A stretch of DNA of 64,000 nt, taken from NCBI GenBank assembly GCA_013397695.1, contig VYZI01000021.1, positions 3,530,590 through 3,594,589 on the forward strand, read 5' to 3'. Positions 21,979 through 35,800 of this stretch are shown here, in pieces. The position numbers and the translations under genes were made by a program. Every line of letters begins with the position of its first letter. Position 1 is the first letter of the stretch. The DNA comes from Centropus unirufus. Taxonomy: Eukaryota; Chordata; Aves; Cuculiformes; Centropidae. The notes under the pieces are model-generated. The model saw nothing but the letters and a program-made list of their open reading frames with translations. It was not told the origin of the DNA and searched no databases.

Positions 21979-24900
21979 ATACTACAAAATAGGAATTACA
22001 CTCATATGCTGGATTGTGGTAGCTTTTCATTACAATTTGACTTACAGTCTGCTCAGGTTATTAAAAAGTTGCTGCTTGCCTAATTTACAGACTCTGAAAG
22101 ACTAGTAACCTGTTGATGTGGAATGAAGAGCTAATTCGGGAAAACAAAGATGAAAAAACCAGTATTGACGTTCCACAACTCAAACCAAATTAAGATTGTA
22201 CCAGAAGGTTTTATAAAGTCAAGCCAATATTTTTAATGATACGACATAGATGCATGTGCAGGTCTGAGCCATTCCAGCTGCTGCTGATGGGTTCTAGTAG
22301 AGCTTTGTGCAGGAGCAGGTGGGGAAGAATGAAAGGCTGTTTTGTATTTCAGAATGTAAAGCAGACTTGCTTCTGGTTCTTCTCTGGCACTAGTGTGACA
22401 TCGTCTGGGTGGTCTTGCCATGGCTCATCACTATAATATCAGGTCACCTGTAAGAGAAATCTGCTAATTACTTTGCAGTTCTATACAAGACAGATGAGCT
22501 TGGCAGGAGAAAGCATAGGCAGTGGCCATGAGAAACTGTATTATGTTTTCCCTGAGGTAATTTCTGTTAAGGTCCAACTTCTAACCTTTGGGAAAACTGT
22601 CTCCTGCACAGTCAACTTCCAGTTAAACAAAAATTTCAATGCAACATAAGTCTTGAGTAGGATGGAAATTAGCAAGTTCATGGAGAAAAGGATAGTGTGG
22701 GAACAGAAAACAGACCACTGAGCTGATTTAGACATATCATGTGTCAATTAAACAGATAGCTCTGTTTTCTAACAGTCTGTTTTGGACAGGGTTTGATTTT
22801 GGCCAGACTAGATGAGTAGTGGTGGTGTTTAGTTGTAGGGCAGTGGGGTGGTAATTCATGGCTTCATCTTATGTTTTTAATAAGGGGTAATTTCAACTCA
22901 TGATTTTGCTTGCAAATAATACCTCTTGCTCCAAGGAGAATGGATGTTGCAAGCCAGGTCTTGAGCCAGCAAGAACTTTCCCTTTACTGCCGGCAGGACA
23001 TTTTAACAATGTTGAAATTCTGTTCCCTTTTTTTATTAGTTTTTCTATGATATGGCCAAATTGTAGGCAGATAACCTATCTTTTGCCTCTCCCACAACAT
23101 ATATGAAATGAATAAAAATCTTATTGATTCTGAGTAACAATTAGAAGTCTGGAAGGAAATAACATTTAGCAATAGTGAAGATTCCAGGCATAGATTGCCA
23201 TAAATATGTATTTTCTTTAAAGCAATATAACATTATAGTCCACTCAGTGTTAACCTAAATGGAGACAAGTGCTGCAGCTGATACAGCTGTCATGTTTTGT
23301 TGGTATTTCCACTTGAAATTTGCATGGTAATATCAACCTGAAACACAACAACCATTAACTCTCATTAACCTTATATAGAAATATGATCAAGATAGGTGTT
23401 CCCAATAGGACAAATAGAAGAGAGGTCTTATGCAGTAGGCCATGAAGTAAATTGAAAATTATCTCAAAATAAATCTTAAAGATGAAAGTAAATAAAGGCA
23501 CCATGTAGGAAAGAAAGTGTGGTACTGCTGAGGCAAGCAGTAATTTATTAATGTTTGTCTGCAGAAAAGTAAAGAAACTCTGCATATCTGTTTTGCTTAA
23601 TTATCTGGTTGACCTCAGTGAAAAGAAAAGCTGAAGTTAAATGCATAACATTTCTCTTTACAGTGTTTTTTTCTCAGTTCCTTTCTTATGAGTACCCATG
23701 TGGTTTCTCTGCTTCTAAGCAGAGTGATAGCTCTAGTCATTTTAATAACCTCTGAGAAAGTGCTTCAGGACATATTTGCAGAGCTGAGGTTGCCATGCCA
23801 CAGCCTTGTCTCCTTACCATGCTCCAGATATTGAACTTTCCCGTAACTACAATTACAACATAAACCACAAAATGTAGATTTACAGATTGTTTTCAACAAC
23901 ACCCATTCAAATTTACTTATATTTACACTAGAAAAATTAGGGTAAGTGCTATTGTGACCAGAGACATAGACCAAGATCAATAAGCAACCAATTCTTGGCT
24001 AATAAAGCACTTCTCTAAGGTCTATGGTTGTTTTATTCTGACTTTGAGGTTGGCCTCTAATGTCTTATCCATTGACTTTTCCCGTAAATATGTCTAATAG
24101 AGACCAAGCTGAACTCTGAGAAGAAAAGATACACTCTGTTTGGTAAGAATTGCTAATTAACTTGGTATGTAAAATCTCTAGCTACTCTCTGCTTTTAGCT
24201 TATCTTCAGTGACAAATATTCATGTGTAACACAGGTATAAAAGTCAAACATTAATTCCTGTGATATAGGTAAAGGTTTCCTAATATAGTAAGCAGTTCAA
24301 ATCTTCTCTGTTTCTTGTTTTGCTCAGTAGCAGAATCTTGTGCAATAAGAAATAGCAGAACACATTTGGGGCAGCATAAAAGGATTGCTTTGTTGTGGAC
24401 TCTGGTCATATATATTTTACATACATTGATTAAAAGATAAAAGGGTTTTGTTTTGCTTTGGTTTTGAAAAGAGAAATGAGTTAGCATTTAATTGTGCTAA
24501 TCCATGTGTGTTGTTATATTATAAGTTTTTTTGCCATGTTCAAATTTCACAAAAACTGAAAACATCAAAGAACATTAAATTTTAGGTCCTTTGAGGTCTG
24601 GTTGTGCAAATAGTTGACAAATATCATCCAAGTTTGGTAAAGCCTTTTACATAAGCTTTAAGGATACAGGATACCAAGTCATGACATTTTTGCGGAGACA
24701 CTTCTTTCTCAGTCCCCCTCCTCTTCCTCAGCACTAAATTTGCATATATTTGAATCTTCTGTCAGCTCTCAGTTTGTCTGGTAGTCTGTAGCTAGCAACC
24801 TGTGTGGTATTTTTGGATGATCTGTGATATATTGCTCAACTGCACCAAGCAGAACAGTTTCATCTCTGTTGGTGGCTTCAACAAAACACAGAAAAGCTGT

Positions 24901-25610
24901 AGGCAACATGTTATTTCACCAGTGTATTGGGGAGGGTACACTAAAGTCCCTGCATGCATTACGGAAGAATGAAGTACTTCTTTGACTCATGCTAAGTTTT
25001 GCCAGTGATGGGCAGACATCTATCCATAAAGATGTGTGGAGCGTATTCATTGAAGCTGTCAGAATAAACACGGGATGACCTCCAGCTATTTTTCTTGCTT
25101 TTTGTCTGGCAACAGTAGAAGAAAGACCAAAGACTATGATTAGAAGGGTGTAAATTTTTGTGATGTTGGTCTGGTCTGAAGTAGCCTGCAAGTTGGCTGA
25201 TCCTATCAGAAAACAGGCGATACCACTTTGAAAGGTGCATGACATTTTGACACTGCATAAACAGGCTTATGAGGCTTCATCAGACAACGCTGATGAAATT
25301 ATATATATTGCAGCAGCAAATCATGTTCCTCTTGTTGAAAATTTTATATAGTACAAAGACAAAATTATTATGTTGTCAGTTAAAAATATGCCAGTTCATA
25401 TTTTCAGGATCTGTTTTCATTAGTACAGTAGAGCATTTCTACATCCTCTTTTGGTATGTTAGAGCTAGGAGAATTTACCTATCTTCCTTGCATTCACTCC
25501 CCATGGGAGAGGCAAAGGTATTATGATATGCTTACTACCCTGTGGCTATTTAAACCTACCAAAGTGCATTTGTATATGAGCACCACATTTCTAGTCTTGC
25601 TCATCAGCAG
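21979..25610. other. Non-coding DNA, no gene seen
   Basis: Unique AT-rich sequence. A minus-strand open frame of 109 codons (24916-25245) overlaps another of 88 codons in a different phase (24992-25258), and neither is recognised. A short inverted repeat, TTCATCAG at 25276-25283 and CTGATGAA at 25290-25297, sits just beyond them. Confidence 0.6.
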
Positions 25611-25663
25611 TATTTATTATTATTTTTAATATTATTACTATTATTGTTATTATTGTTATTATT
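25611..25663. repeat. Imperfect (TTA)n microsatellite
   Basis: TTA/ATT trinucleotides with scattered substitutions (TTG, TTTT, CTA) extend for about 50 bases. It is a typical diverged simple repeat. Confidence 0.93.
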
Positions 25664-28600
25664 GCAGATCTCTTAGGCTATCAGGGTAGGTATCACAGCT
25701 TTGGTAGAACAAGCATGTAATAGTATGGATTAAAGTCCTGTTCTTGGAGCACTGCTGCCCAGTCCTCAATTTCAAGATATGTAATGGAAAGCCTGGATCC
25801 TTGCTGTTATAAACAAGAGTGTGTGATAAACTAAACTTTGTAAAGGATAAGTGTAACTTTGTGAGGTTGAACCATAGGTTATGCCTTAATCTTTGTTGAG
25901 GAAGTTCGCGATATCACAATAAACAAATAGTTCATTCTGCTTTTCAAGAACAGACTTAGGATAGTGTGAATCAGGAGGAGTATTTTCCTTTAGTAGTTCC
26001 TTATGGTTCATATGATGTGACAGCACTTTCAGAGGGAGGTATAATCGCTCCTTATGTACAGGTCAGGGCTGTGGCTGGTACTACATACCCTCACATTTCC
26101 CGTATTCACCTCTGGAGTGTTCAGAGTTGGAACACTGTAAAACAAAATATGCTAAACCTTAGGTCTAGGACAGTTTGGATGCTTCAGTTGCAGAGAATAC
26201 AGATGAAGTCAGAGAATCTTACACCAAGTTAGGCTCATTACTCTGGCCCAGTTGTTTTGTTTTTTGCTCCTTTATCTGAGTGGATCTCACAGTGGAAGAA
26301 TGGCTGCTGGTTGTTGCCCTGAAGGTGACAATATTCTATTCAAAGACACCCATATTAACCACTGAGATGTGGTGGTTTGCTCTTCCATTTTTATTTGGGA
26401 TGCTGCGTACTTTTCAAGTGATGTGACTCTGACAGAATTAGTTGGACTTGCGTGAGAAGATCTCTGTATTGTTATAGTGAGCAAAGCAATTAATATGTCT
26501 TTAATTTGTACCTAACAAAACGAAAAGGATGATTTTATTCTGTGTGACATGTAGACAAATTTTTCTTTAAAACCAAAGTTTCATGCTGTGACTACAATTA
26601 GTGTAATTGTCAGCTCTTCTCTAAAAACAAATATGTATTAAGAGAAAAGCCAGTATTGTGCCCTCCTCTGGTGTGAAAATGAGACAATCAAAATCTATTG
26701 TAATTACCTCAGTGATATTATAATTAGCAACGATTAAGTTATTCCATGCTGTTTTTTTCCTCTTGGCTACAATTAAAAAAGTATATATCTTTCTGTTGCA
26801 CATTACCACTGATCATTTTACCTCCATACATGTCTTGTAAGTGGATAAATTAGAAGTAATTTTAAAGCACAACTCCATTAAAACATATATCTTTCTATTT
26901 AACTGTTTTAACCCTTTGCAAGTGTTCCCCATCTTTTAACATCTGTGTAAAATAGCCTTGTTTGTTTGGTTTAAATACTCTCTGGGCCATTAAACCAAAG
27001 CCATAAAAACGTGGGGAGTACCATACTTGCTTATAATGTATGATGAAGGCTTTCAGAAGTCAACATCTTAAGTGACAAACTATTGACACCAGAGATGTTT
27101 TGTAAGCAGGAACTTGGCATCACACCAAAATCCAATTAGGATACATTTTTCTCCATCTATACTCCCAGTGAGGTTCTGTTTGGGAGATATGCTCTGGGCA
27201 GTCCTAAGTCACACTTTTCAGATCAATCTCCACCCAAAATGTATTGCTTGCCACTACTTTTGAGGAGCAGGAGGAAATAGCAGAAAGAGTGTGTCCCTAA
27301 CTGATAGACCAGGTGTTAGTTGTTCCTATGTACTTGCAGCATGCAGAAGAATCAGATACAGCTTCCTTTTCTGCCTGAAAGCAGGTGGATCTATGACCTA
27401 TCCAAATTCCAGGACTGACGTACTCTTAGCCTTTATTTTGTTGCTGTTGAATGTGTTTTGTTTTGTAAAAAAGAACATGGATCAAGAAGACTAGGAAAGA
27501 CTGACTTTGACCCATCTAGTATTTCAGGTCTTCAGATGTATGAGAAGGGACCCATGTTCTCTATAAAGAATAGATGCAAAATTCCCAGACACTCTGAGAA
27601 GATGAGAGGGGTTATTTAAACCAGGCCAGTAAGAAAAAAGCACAGGCCACTTTTCAAACAAATATTTAAACAGCCAAAAGAAAAACCAAACCAAAAATTC
27701 AGTCACATCATTTCCCTAAATAAATTATTGCATTGCTGACTAAAAGCAAGTAGCAAAGCAGCATAAGAATGAACTGTACATCTAGTGTACCAATTCTAGA
27801 AGGAAATTCTTGTTCTTTTAAAATTATCTGTTTGCATCTCCGGATGCAACTTTCAGGAGTTAGTTTTCAATCCTGATGTTATTGGACTTTAAATCTTGTT
27901 CCTTTACTGATCATCTAGTCTGGCAATGCTTGTTTTGGCACCACTCCAGGACTAAATATGGCAAGTCCTGGACCTTGGACCAGTGTAATTTTCATTCCCT
28001 GCTAAGTGCCTACATTTTTAACCACACAGAGGCAGGGCTCTGAGCCTCCGGCTTCCTTTGTGTGCATGTCAGTGATGTTAATAATGTCTCTATTGGTATC
28101 TTGTCTCTGAAGTGAACTCCTAAGGCTTTCATTTTGTGAGTGAAAATCCTTTCTAAAAACGATTCTATCTCTGACTCTGTATGGGGTACTGCAATCTAGT
28201 CTCATTAGAGGCAGAGAAAGCTCTTAGGCCAGCTATGAAAGACAACAGGAAACTTTATTTCATCCAACTTTACCCAAAAATGATTCTATGGTTTGCTCTT
28301 TATTTCAGTCATTAAATGGCTGTTTTCAGATCTCATCCTAAAAGGGGCTCATCCACTGAGGTTCCATGTGAATTTTATTCATCTTGGAGTGAATTATGTT
28401 CTTTACCTTACAAGGTGATAATGCTAGAAATTAAATTCTGAATATGTTGAGGAGCTGATGTCCAGTTCTAGAATACCACCAATTGCTCCTTTTAACACTG
28501 GTAAGGGGGAGAGCATGTCCTAAAAGCAAACTTCTGGCTGAGCTTTGGGGTAGCAGTTACACAGTGCATTGAATCAGCAAAGATATCTGTGTGAACAGAG

Positions 28601-31600
28601 AATGTGGTTTTAACACCCGCTGTAGCTGAACAATTCTTTTAGCTTGCTCCTTAATTCTTTCATTTCTGTGATTTATATTCAGAATAGTCAGGTATATTTT
28701 TAGAAACGTGTGTGTCATGCATAGGAGAGGACATAACCAGATGAAACAGAATATAGAGTGAGTAGGGCACTCTTGTAACGGATTATATGTGTGTAACATT
28801 AATGATATATTTTAATATCAAATATTAACTGAAAAATATCTTCCTGAAAATGGTCAGCTGAGTTGTGACATGTGGGAACTGGAAAGCACCTGGATGCTAC
28901 AGGAAGCCTGTCAATGCCTTCGTTTATGTTGCACTTCTCTCCTAAATATGACTAACTAGGTTTTGGTGCCTTGTTTTAACTCCTCCTGTCCCTCAGATAC
29001 TCCTTAGCTGCTTCTTGTATTAGTACCGAATTTTTGCTTTTAAATGCTATTTGTTTACATACTGCCCACTTATTCAAGACCCTAAACTTTGTAGGAGAAA
29101 AATATAACCCTGGAGTCCTGATGTTTCTGCTTTTAAGAGATTTTTAAAGGCACTTCTCTGTCTAGTCTAATGTACATGTGCTGGGCAGAATCATTTATAT
29201 ACACCATATCATAGCGATGCTTCATTACTGGCCTTGTGAAAATTGCTTCATAAAAGAGCTTGGCGACAGGGTTATCAAAGTTATGCTACATCAAAAATAC
29301 TGATTCTCACAAGTTTGTTAGAAGTGGAGCATGTTGTAATGTTGCAATGTATACAGGAATAATTTGCCTTCTGGCTTTTGGGTTTGTCTCACCTTAGGAG
29401 AACCGCTATAATAACTTGCAATACTTTTTGTTCACTAGGACTAATACTTTCCTCTGAAGGTGCATAAGCAGATCTAACAAATGTCAGTGATGGCTAATTA
29501 TTCAGGTTGGGAACACGCTACATGGCTGCAGAGACAGTTATTCAGTGATATCATACTGATGTTGACGTATATTGCTAGCTGGATTTTAGGAGCTCATGGG
29601 AACTATTCATCTTCAAATGCTGAAAGGCTTCTCTTTACACTTTAATGTGGAGGACTGAGTCCATGCCACCTCATTGACAGTAATACAGAATTAGTAAGCT
29701 AATCCTGTTCCCCTCTGATGATCAAAGGTAGGGCCTTGTAAAATGAGAAAAGAAAAATGCACAGACCAGAGTGACAAAAATAAACCAAGAATAACTCAGT
29801 TATTGTTCCCGTTTCTGGTAAAGTGCTCAGTGCCACCCTGACAATGAAGAGCAAAGCCAGAATGAACACTTTCCTGTTAGCATGAATGTAGCCCATGTCG
29901 TTAGAATACAGAAATGATTTTAAGTAGATTGAGCTGTGCTGCCTTTTGTACACAAGAAAGGCTAATCCCATTAAAAGTAATGGTCTGAGATTGTTCATTC
30001 CAAGTACTGTTAATGAGTTAAGTTTGTTCCGTGTGTAATGAGTCCACGGTGTTCTTTATGTCCTCCTTGTTGATGAACTGCATAGCGGGAGCTGTCACCA
30101 GCTTAATTATGAAAATTTCCATGAGTGAAAATATCACTTTAGGAAGCAGAGATAAATAAGCAGCGTTTGAGTGCTTCATTGGGCTCAGCCCAGAGCACTG
30201 TTTGCTCTCTTAATTTTTCTGGTAGTTGCAGAAGTTTGACAGAGCTTATATCTAAGCCCGTGTTACCTGACTTAAATTGTCATGTCAACCTGAAATGTTG
30301 CGTTAGAGATCACACTTTTTTGTTATGTAGATCCCGCTGCACAAAATCTTTTTACAGCACAACTCAACTTCCTTTAGTCTGTTAAGGATTTTGAAACCCA
30401 AGAAACTGTTAACATCCACTGTTTCCTTTTGTGCCTACCTGTGTATGAGGTTTTATAAGCCAAATCGCAAAGGTTTCCAATCTTGCTTCCTTCTCTATTT
30501 AAATCCACATGATTTTGGCTTGGGTGTAGACATAGCATGTATAGCCATTTCATTATTATAATCACAAGGATAAAATTAGGCAAATTCTCCATGTGAGTAG
30601 TTTGGCCAGCCCAGGAAAAATCTAGGGCACCCTTACCACTTCATTTTTTGTGTGCTGGCAACCAGCAAAGATTTGGAGGATCAAGTCTGACCTTAGACTG
30701 AATCAATATGCAATATTTTTTCACAGCACGAAAATACTGAAAATAATTGTATCGATTAAGGCACCTTGGAAGGGACAGAAAAGCATCTTATGCATATGCA
30801 GTGCCGTAACAGTTTAGAATTTTCTGTCTTTTTAGTGTTAAAGAGGAGTGTTTGATCAGCTATATATATGCTGCTTGGCAAGGAGTATTGACTGTATCAG
30901 ACAACATATGGTTCTAGAGCACACATTTGCAAATTAAGTGATATCTGGTCACAAAATGTGTTCACTTTTTATTTTGAAACACAACTTTATTCCCCCCATT
31001 TTCGGTCACAATCCATTTTATTTGGTGAGTAGATTATTCAATAAAAAACACTCTTGGATGTAAGACAGATCAGATTCAATAGTAAAAGAAGTCTTAACAA
31101 TGACATTAATAACCTCAGTTCCTTGCTCAGAGCTTGTTAGCCAGATAAGCCTCCAGCATCATACTAATGTCTCCATGAAAAAGAGGAAAGAAAATATAGG
31201 TGCTTTTATTTTATATCCATATCTAAGCTCCTTTTCTGGTGGCAGCCACTTTAAAGCAGTCAGCACTTGGGAACTGGATTGTTTTTGTTTTTTTAATAAT
31301 GAGCTTTTCAAGGGACAGTGGCTGTTCTGTTAATTGGGATGCCATTTGTAAGACCTTGAGACCTGGCTCTGATCATGAAAAAAGATCAGATCTTATGGAC
31401 AGTGATATCAGATTGAAACCTGCATATTTAGTGGAAAGTCTAAGTATAAATTTTTGCCCATGTTCTCTACTTTGCTTAAAAAAAACCTGAACCCAAAACC
31501 TACCTGCAAAATCATCCCACACCTCGGGCATATGAAGCAAGTCCTGAATCTCATTACTAAATGGTCTACTGCATAGACAATTTATACTGTTGTATAAATC

Positions 31601-32790
31601 CATGCTGATTGTAACACCAGTGTTAAACAGTACTGTCACGTGCATGAGTAAGATCAGCCCCTTTAGAGAACATTTGCTCTCACTGGGCTGAGGCTCTTCT
31701 GTTGTGTGACATTTACTAAATGAGAAAATAAGCTTGTCCCAACCCATATAGCTGTGTTGCAACTCTTTCCTCTTTGTATTGCTACTAGTTTCCCACCAAG
31801 GTTGCAGCACAGAGGGACAGTGCTCTGCTTTTCAGCTACTTTATAATACAAAGTTCTGGGGGGTTTCCTAAAAGTTCCTAATAATTTAGTTATTGTGCAA
31901 AATAAAATCATGTCAACAGCTACATGCAGTTTGTATGGTGGCAGGCTTCAGACTGTCCCACTGTCCAAAGCAAGCCTTGCTTGCAGTGATAATCAAATAA
32001 GTGAGGTTAAAGGCATTTCTACCGTGACCACTGCTCTCAGCAATGAAGAAATTGGTGGCTACTACTGCCTTTTTTTTTTTTCTAGTAAATTCTGTTTCAT
32101 TTCTTTTAAATTCAGAAGTCTGGTAGGCATGAAGTAAGAAGGCATGGATAATGAAAGGTCTTCGGAAGCAATAGGTGTTGAACAAGTTGTTAAACAAGAG
32201 AATTGGATGTCTTTTTTCATCATTCTGTATGTAGTATTGATTGATTGGGGTTTGAATAGGTATTGGTTTTAGATAAGCAAGACAAAGTGAAAGATCTACA
32301 GCAGCCAGTAAGGATGAACATTAGAACACGACTGCAAAGATAGTACTTGGACAGTATCTTTTGAGGATCTAACCAGGCTTAATTCTGCTCTTTTTTTGAT
32401 GCCTTAAGTCTCAAGTTGCTCCATAGTGACCAGAGACCTAACGGTCTAACTTCAAGGAGGAAAATGCAGATAGTTTAGGATGGTAGAAAGTCTGAAAAGT
32501 CAACAATTTCACCTACCAAGGATTTGTATGACAAATTGTGTTCCCAGTGTCACTTGGATATGAGAACTTTGTACTTCTAGTAGAAATGTAATGTACACAA
32601 AGAAGGGCATTAAGTGACAAAGAGCACAGAACAACTTAGTAAAAGAGCTGAGGTTTATTGAGTCCCAGAGTTGTTCTGTGACAGCTAAATTACACTTCAA
32701 CCCTCTTACAAAAAGCTGGTTTTAAATGTACTTGTAACTTGACAATACATACAAAAGCTTTACCTAAAATGTTTGAAAGTAACCAAATTC
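25664..32790. other. Long unique non-coding segment, no gene seen
   Basis: No coding, RNA or clear transposon signal in about 7 kb. TAAT-rich sequence near 26590-26760 (several ATTA/TAAT words in ATTGTAATTACC and TATAATTAGC) could be a conserved non-coding element, which is inference. An A-rich AAACC-type patch lies at about 27655-27700. A short CCCATTA-AAAG-TAATGG symmetry at about 29967-29983 is a weak candidate for the dispersed repeat family. Confidence 0.55.
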
Positions 32791-32807
32791 TTTTTTTTTT
32801 TTTTTTT
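32791..32807. repeat. Poly-T run (17 T)
   Basis: Seventeen uninterrupted T residues. No polyadenylation signal or target-site duplication that would mark a retroposed insertion was noticed. Confidence 0.95.
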
Positions 32808-35800
32808 ACAATAAGCACATATATTTTGATTGCGTACACTAATTTTCTGGTAGGTACTATTAATGATATGAAAAGAGGTGGAAGGTGAGCGTTTCTCATG
32901 GGAGATGAAGAACGGTGATAGAAAATAATGCATTTATTACTGCGGCTCATCCTGTGGTTTACACTCTTGTTAGAAGGAATGAAGCTTTGGGTGAGACAGA
33001 GGATAATCCATCTGTAAGAGCCCCAAAACAAGCAATAGGGGATGCATATCTAGGTCTTGTTTGACCACCAGTCACACCTGTCTTCTCAAGCTCTATTTTG
33101 TCTATGCTGTTCTTTGATTATTAGCTTCTAATCGTGCCTAGCTGAAGGGACTCTTGAAATAAGGTAGAGTAGTATGCATTTTTTCTGTAATTATGAAATC
33201 AAATTAGTAGAAGTGTTGATGTCATCCACCCACTTTGTGCCGTTAGGACATGAAAGTAATAAATAGATAATCTCTCCAAGCCAAGTGAGATTCAAAAATA
33301 GGTACAGAAGACCCTGCAAGGGTAATGGCACAAGCAAAACCCACTGAGAAAGAAGTAAGTTTGGAAGTGGAATGCTACATGGTAGGTCTGAAAGGAGAGA
33401 CTGAGGCACTCTGAGGACCATTGTTCAGCTTGTGATGCAAGTAAATTGGAGAATAATTTGGTTGTGAATAATCTTTTCTCTTAAGAAACAGGGAATTCCT
33501 GTTAAAATCCTTCCAAACTATGTATTATATATGGCCTTGACTACCATCACAGAATAAACATCCTGAAACTGACACTGAACTTTTCTAGACCTGTGGTCTG
33601 AAAAAAGCACACCACAGAAGTCACTGGAGTTACCACTGTCAGTTCCATCCTCCTCTGCTCCATCAGCTGTTTGTTTTCTTTATAACAAGATGGAAATTAA
33701 AGCATAAAGTTTGGAATGTATGTTTCGCTCTATGTCACAACCTTTAACATTACAAAACCCACTCCCTTTAGTTAAGCATTTAATCCAATTTTTATTGTGC
33801 AAATTATACTTACCCAAGCAGTACTGTTTAATTGATTAACAAATTACCATTGACTGTCGATGTTCTTAGATTTCCTCTCAGTGCTATTGGAAGCAGAGAT
33901 GACAGTAATTAAATAATCATTTCATCGCCAGTGATGATTTATTTTATCTAATTCAGTAGCTCTCTTACATAACTAGTGTTAAGTTTGGACTCTCATAGGA
34001 TTATACTGATTGATGGAGGAAGACCAGAAAGATACCTATCACACGTTATTTCTCACATTACAAAGAGTAGGTAAAACAAATTCTCCCAATAGTTTATTTG
34101 AAACATGGGTAAATACACATTTTTTCCTAAAAAAAATCTTGAAACTTACAGTGCCATAGAACTCTTCATTGAAAGTTCAGCTTGTAGTACCCAGCATTCA
34201 AGAACACTTGTTTGTGTTCTCACTAATTTGGAAAAAAAATGAGTAATAGTAATGATTGCTATTTAGGAAAGAAAATTAAGAGAAACCTGGCTTAAGCTGT
34301 TAGCTTAAAACCTAGGTATAACTTTTAAAATAATAGCATATTAATATATGTATCCATATCAACATATTTTTAAAAATGTATCCTCTCTTTACCATCAAGT
34401 AAATAACCATACACTCGAATTACAGTGCCTGTTTCATACACTTCTAAAGTGGCATCTCCTAACTCTCTCAGGCTACATTCTGATTTCAGTAACACCAGTT
34501 AAAGTGTCCTCCAGTCAGAACAGTTGTTCTGGATGGACAAAAATATAACTGAGATCATTGTGTTGGAAGAGAATTATGAAACGTGACAAGCAGCAGAAAG
34601 AGCTTGTGGAATTTTCTTCAGGAGAGCTGTCAGGGCACAATTCAAATCCAGTTTTTCGAGGATGGCTTTAGAAAAATGAAATTAAATCTGCCATCATAAC
34701 AAGAAACAGATTAGATGAAAGGCTAGAAGCTCAGCTATTTGGTTCCTCGCCTTCCAAGTTCTCCTAGAGGGAAAACTGGCGTTTTCAGCCAGAAGTCAAC
34801 CTTTGGTCATTTGAAAATGAGTGCATAGTTTCAGGGTCTATCATCAGAGTGTAGAGAAATACTGTGGAGAATTGTAGATGTTCCCATTTCAATTTTGCTT
34901 TGTTTTTGCTGAGATTGGGACTGAACTTTCACTCTAAAATGTGCCATCAGTAAGAGGGATTGTTGGGAAAATCTGGAATTAAATGCGCTGAATGGTCAAC
35001 AAAAGATGACCTCAGAGACATCTGTTTTTAAAGGCAGAAAGCAGCAAAGAATGTCTTTGGAAAATCATCTATTATAATCAAGAGAAACCAATTTCTCCAC
35101 CGCATGCATTACATGTGACATTTAAAATGAAGGCCCAAGTCAAGTACAGAAAGTTCCTTGTTCAAAAGTAACATGTGGTTCTGAGTCTAAATTTAATGAG
35201 ACTTAAGAGTAAAATACCCTGAAATAGAGCAGTTGAAGCACTCATGCAGCTTTTATGACAGTGATAAACTACCCAAGCTCTGCACTTCCTGCTTTATGAT
35301 GCTTCTGTCACCTCCTCAGTGAAAATGCCAGCTTATTACATACAGTAGGTGTACATTATTCTCTATATATTCTAAATCATTTTACTATTTTGGCTCTCCA
35401 TTAATGGCAAATTACAGTAAAACTCTAAAGGAAATGTCTGTGGTGACTCTGAACGTTGAAGGAATTAATTATGATTGATTTTGTTAATTAAGTTCGGTGG
35501 GTAATGTCTTTACAGTAATAGGATGCTTAAAAGACAGAGGCAGTATTAAGTGTTGCACCTACAGTTGAGTTGAAGAGGTCCACAGCAATGTGAATATCTG
35601 TCTCCATGTACAAGACAGGCTGTTGGGGAGTAACTTCTATTCCAAGCTCATGTGTTGTAGATGAAACATGCCTGGTAAACAATTGTCAAGCAGACTCTCC
35701 TTGTTTACATGACATGATATATTACACAAAAATGATATTTCTGCAAGTCCTGTTCTCTCATGAGTTCTAAGGGTACAGGACAGATTCTGATCTTCGCTGT

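Noticed and set aside
24916..25245. 109-codon minus-strand frame, considered as a transposase fragment
   Set aside because: No catalytic motif or transposon ends are visible, and another frame overlaps it.
31373..31810. 145-codon minus-strand open frame
   Set aside because: It overlaps a second minus-strand frame and plus-strand frames, with no motif, and is expected by chance.
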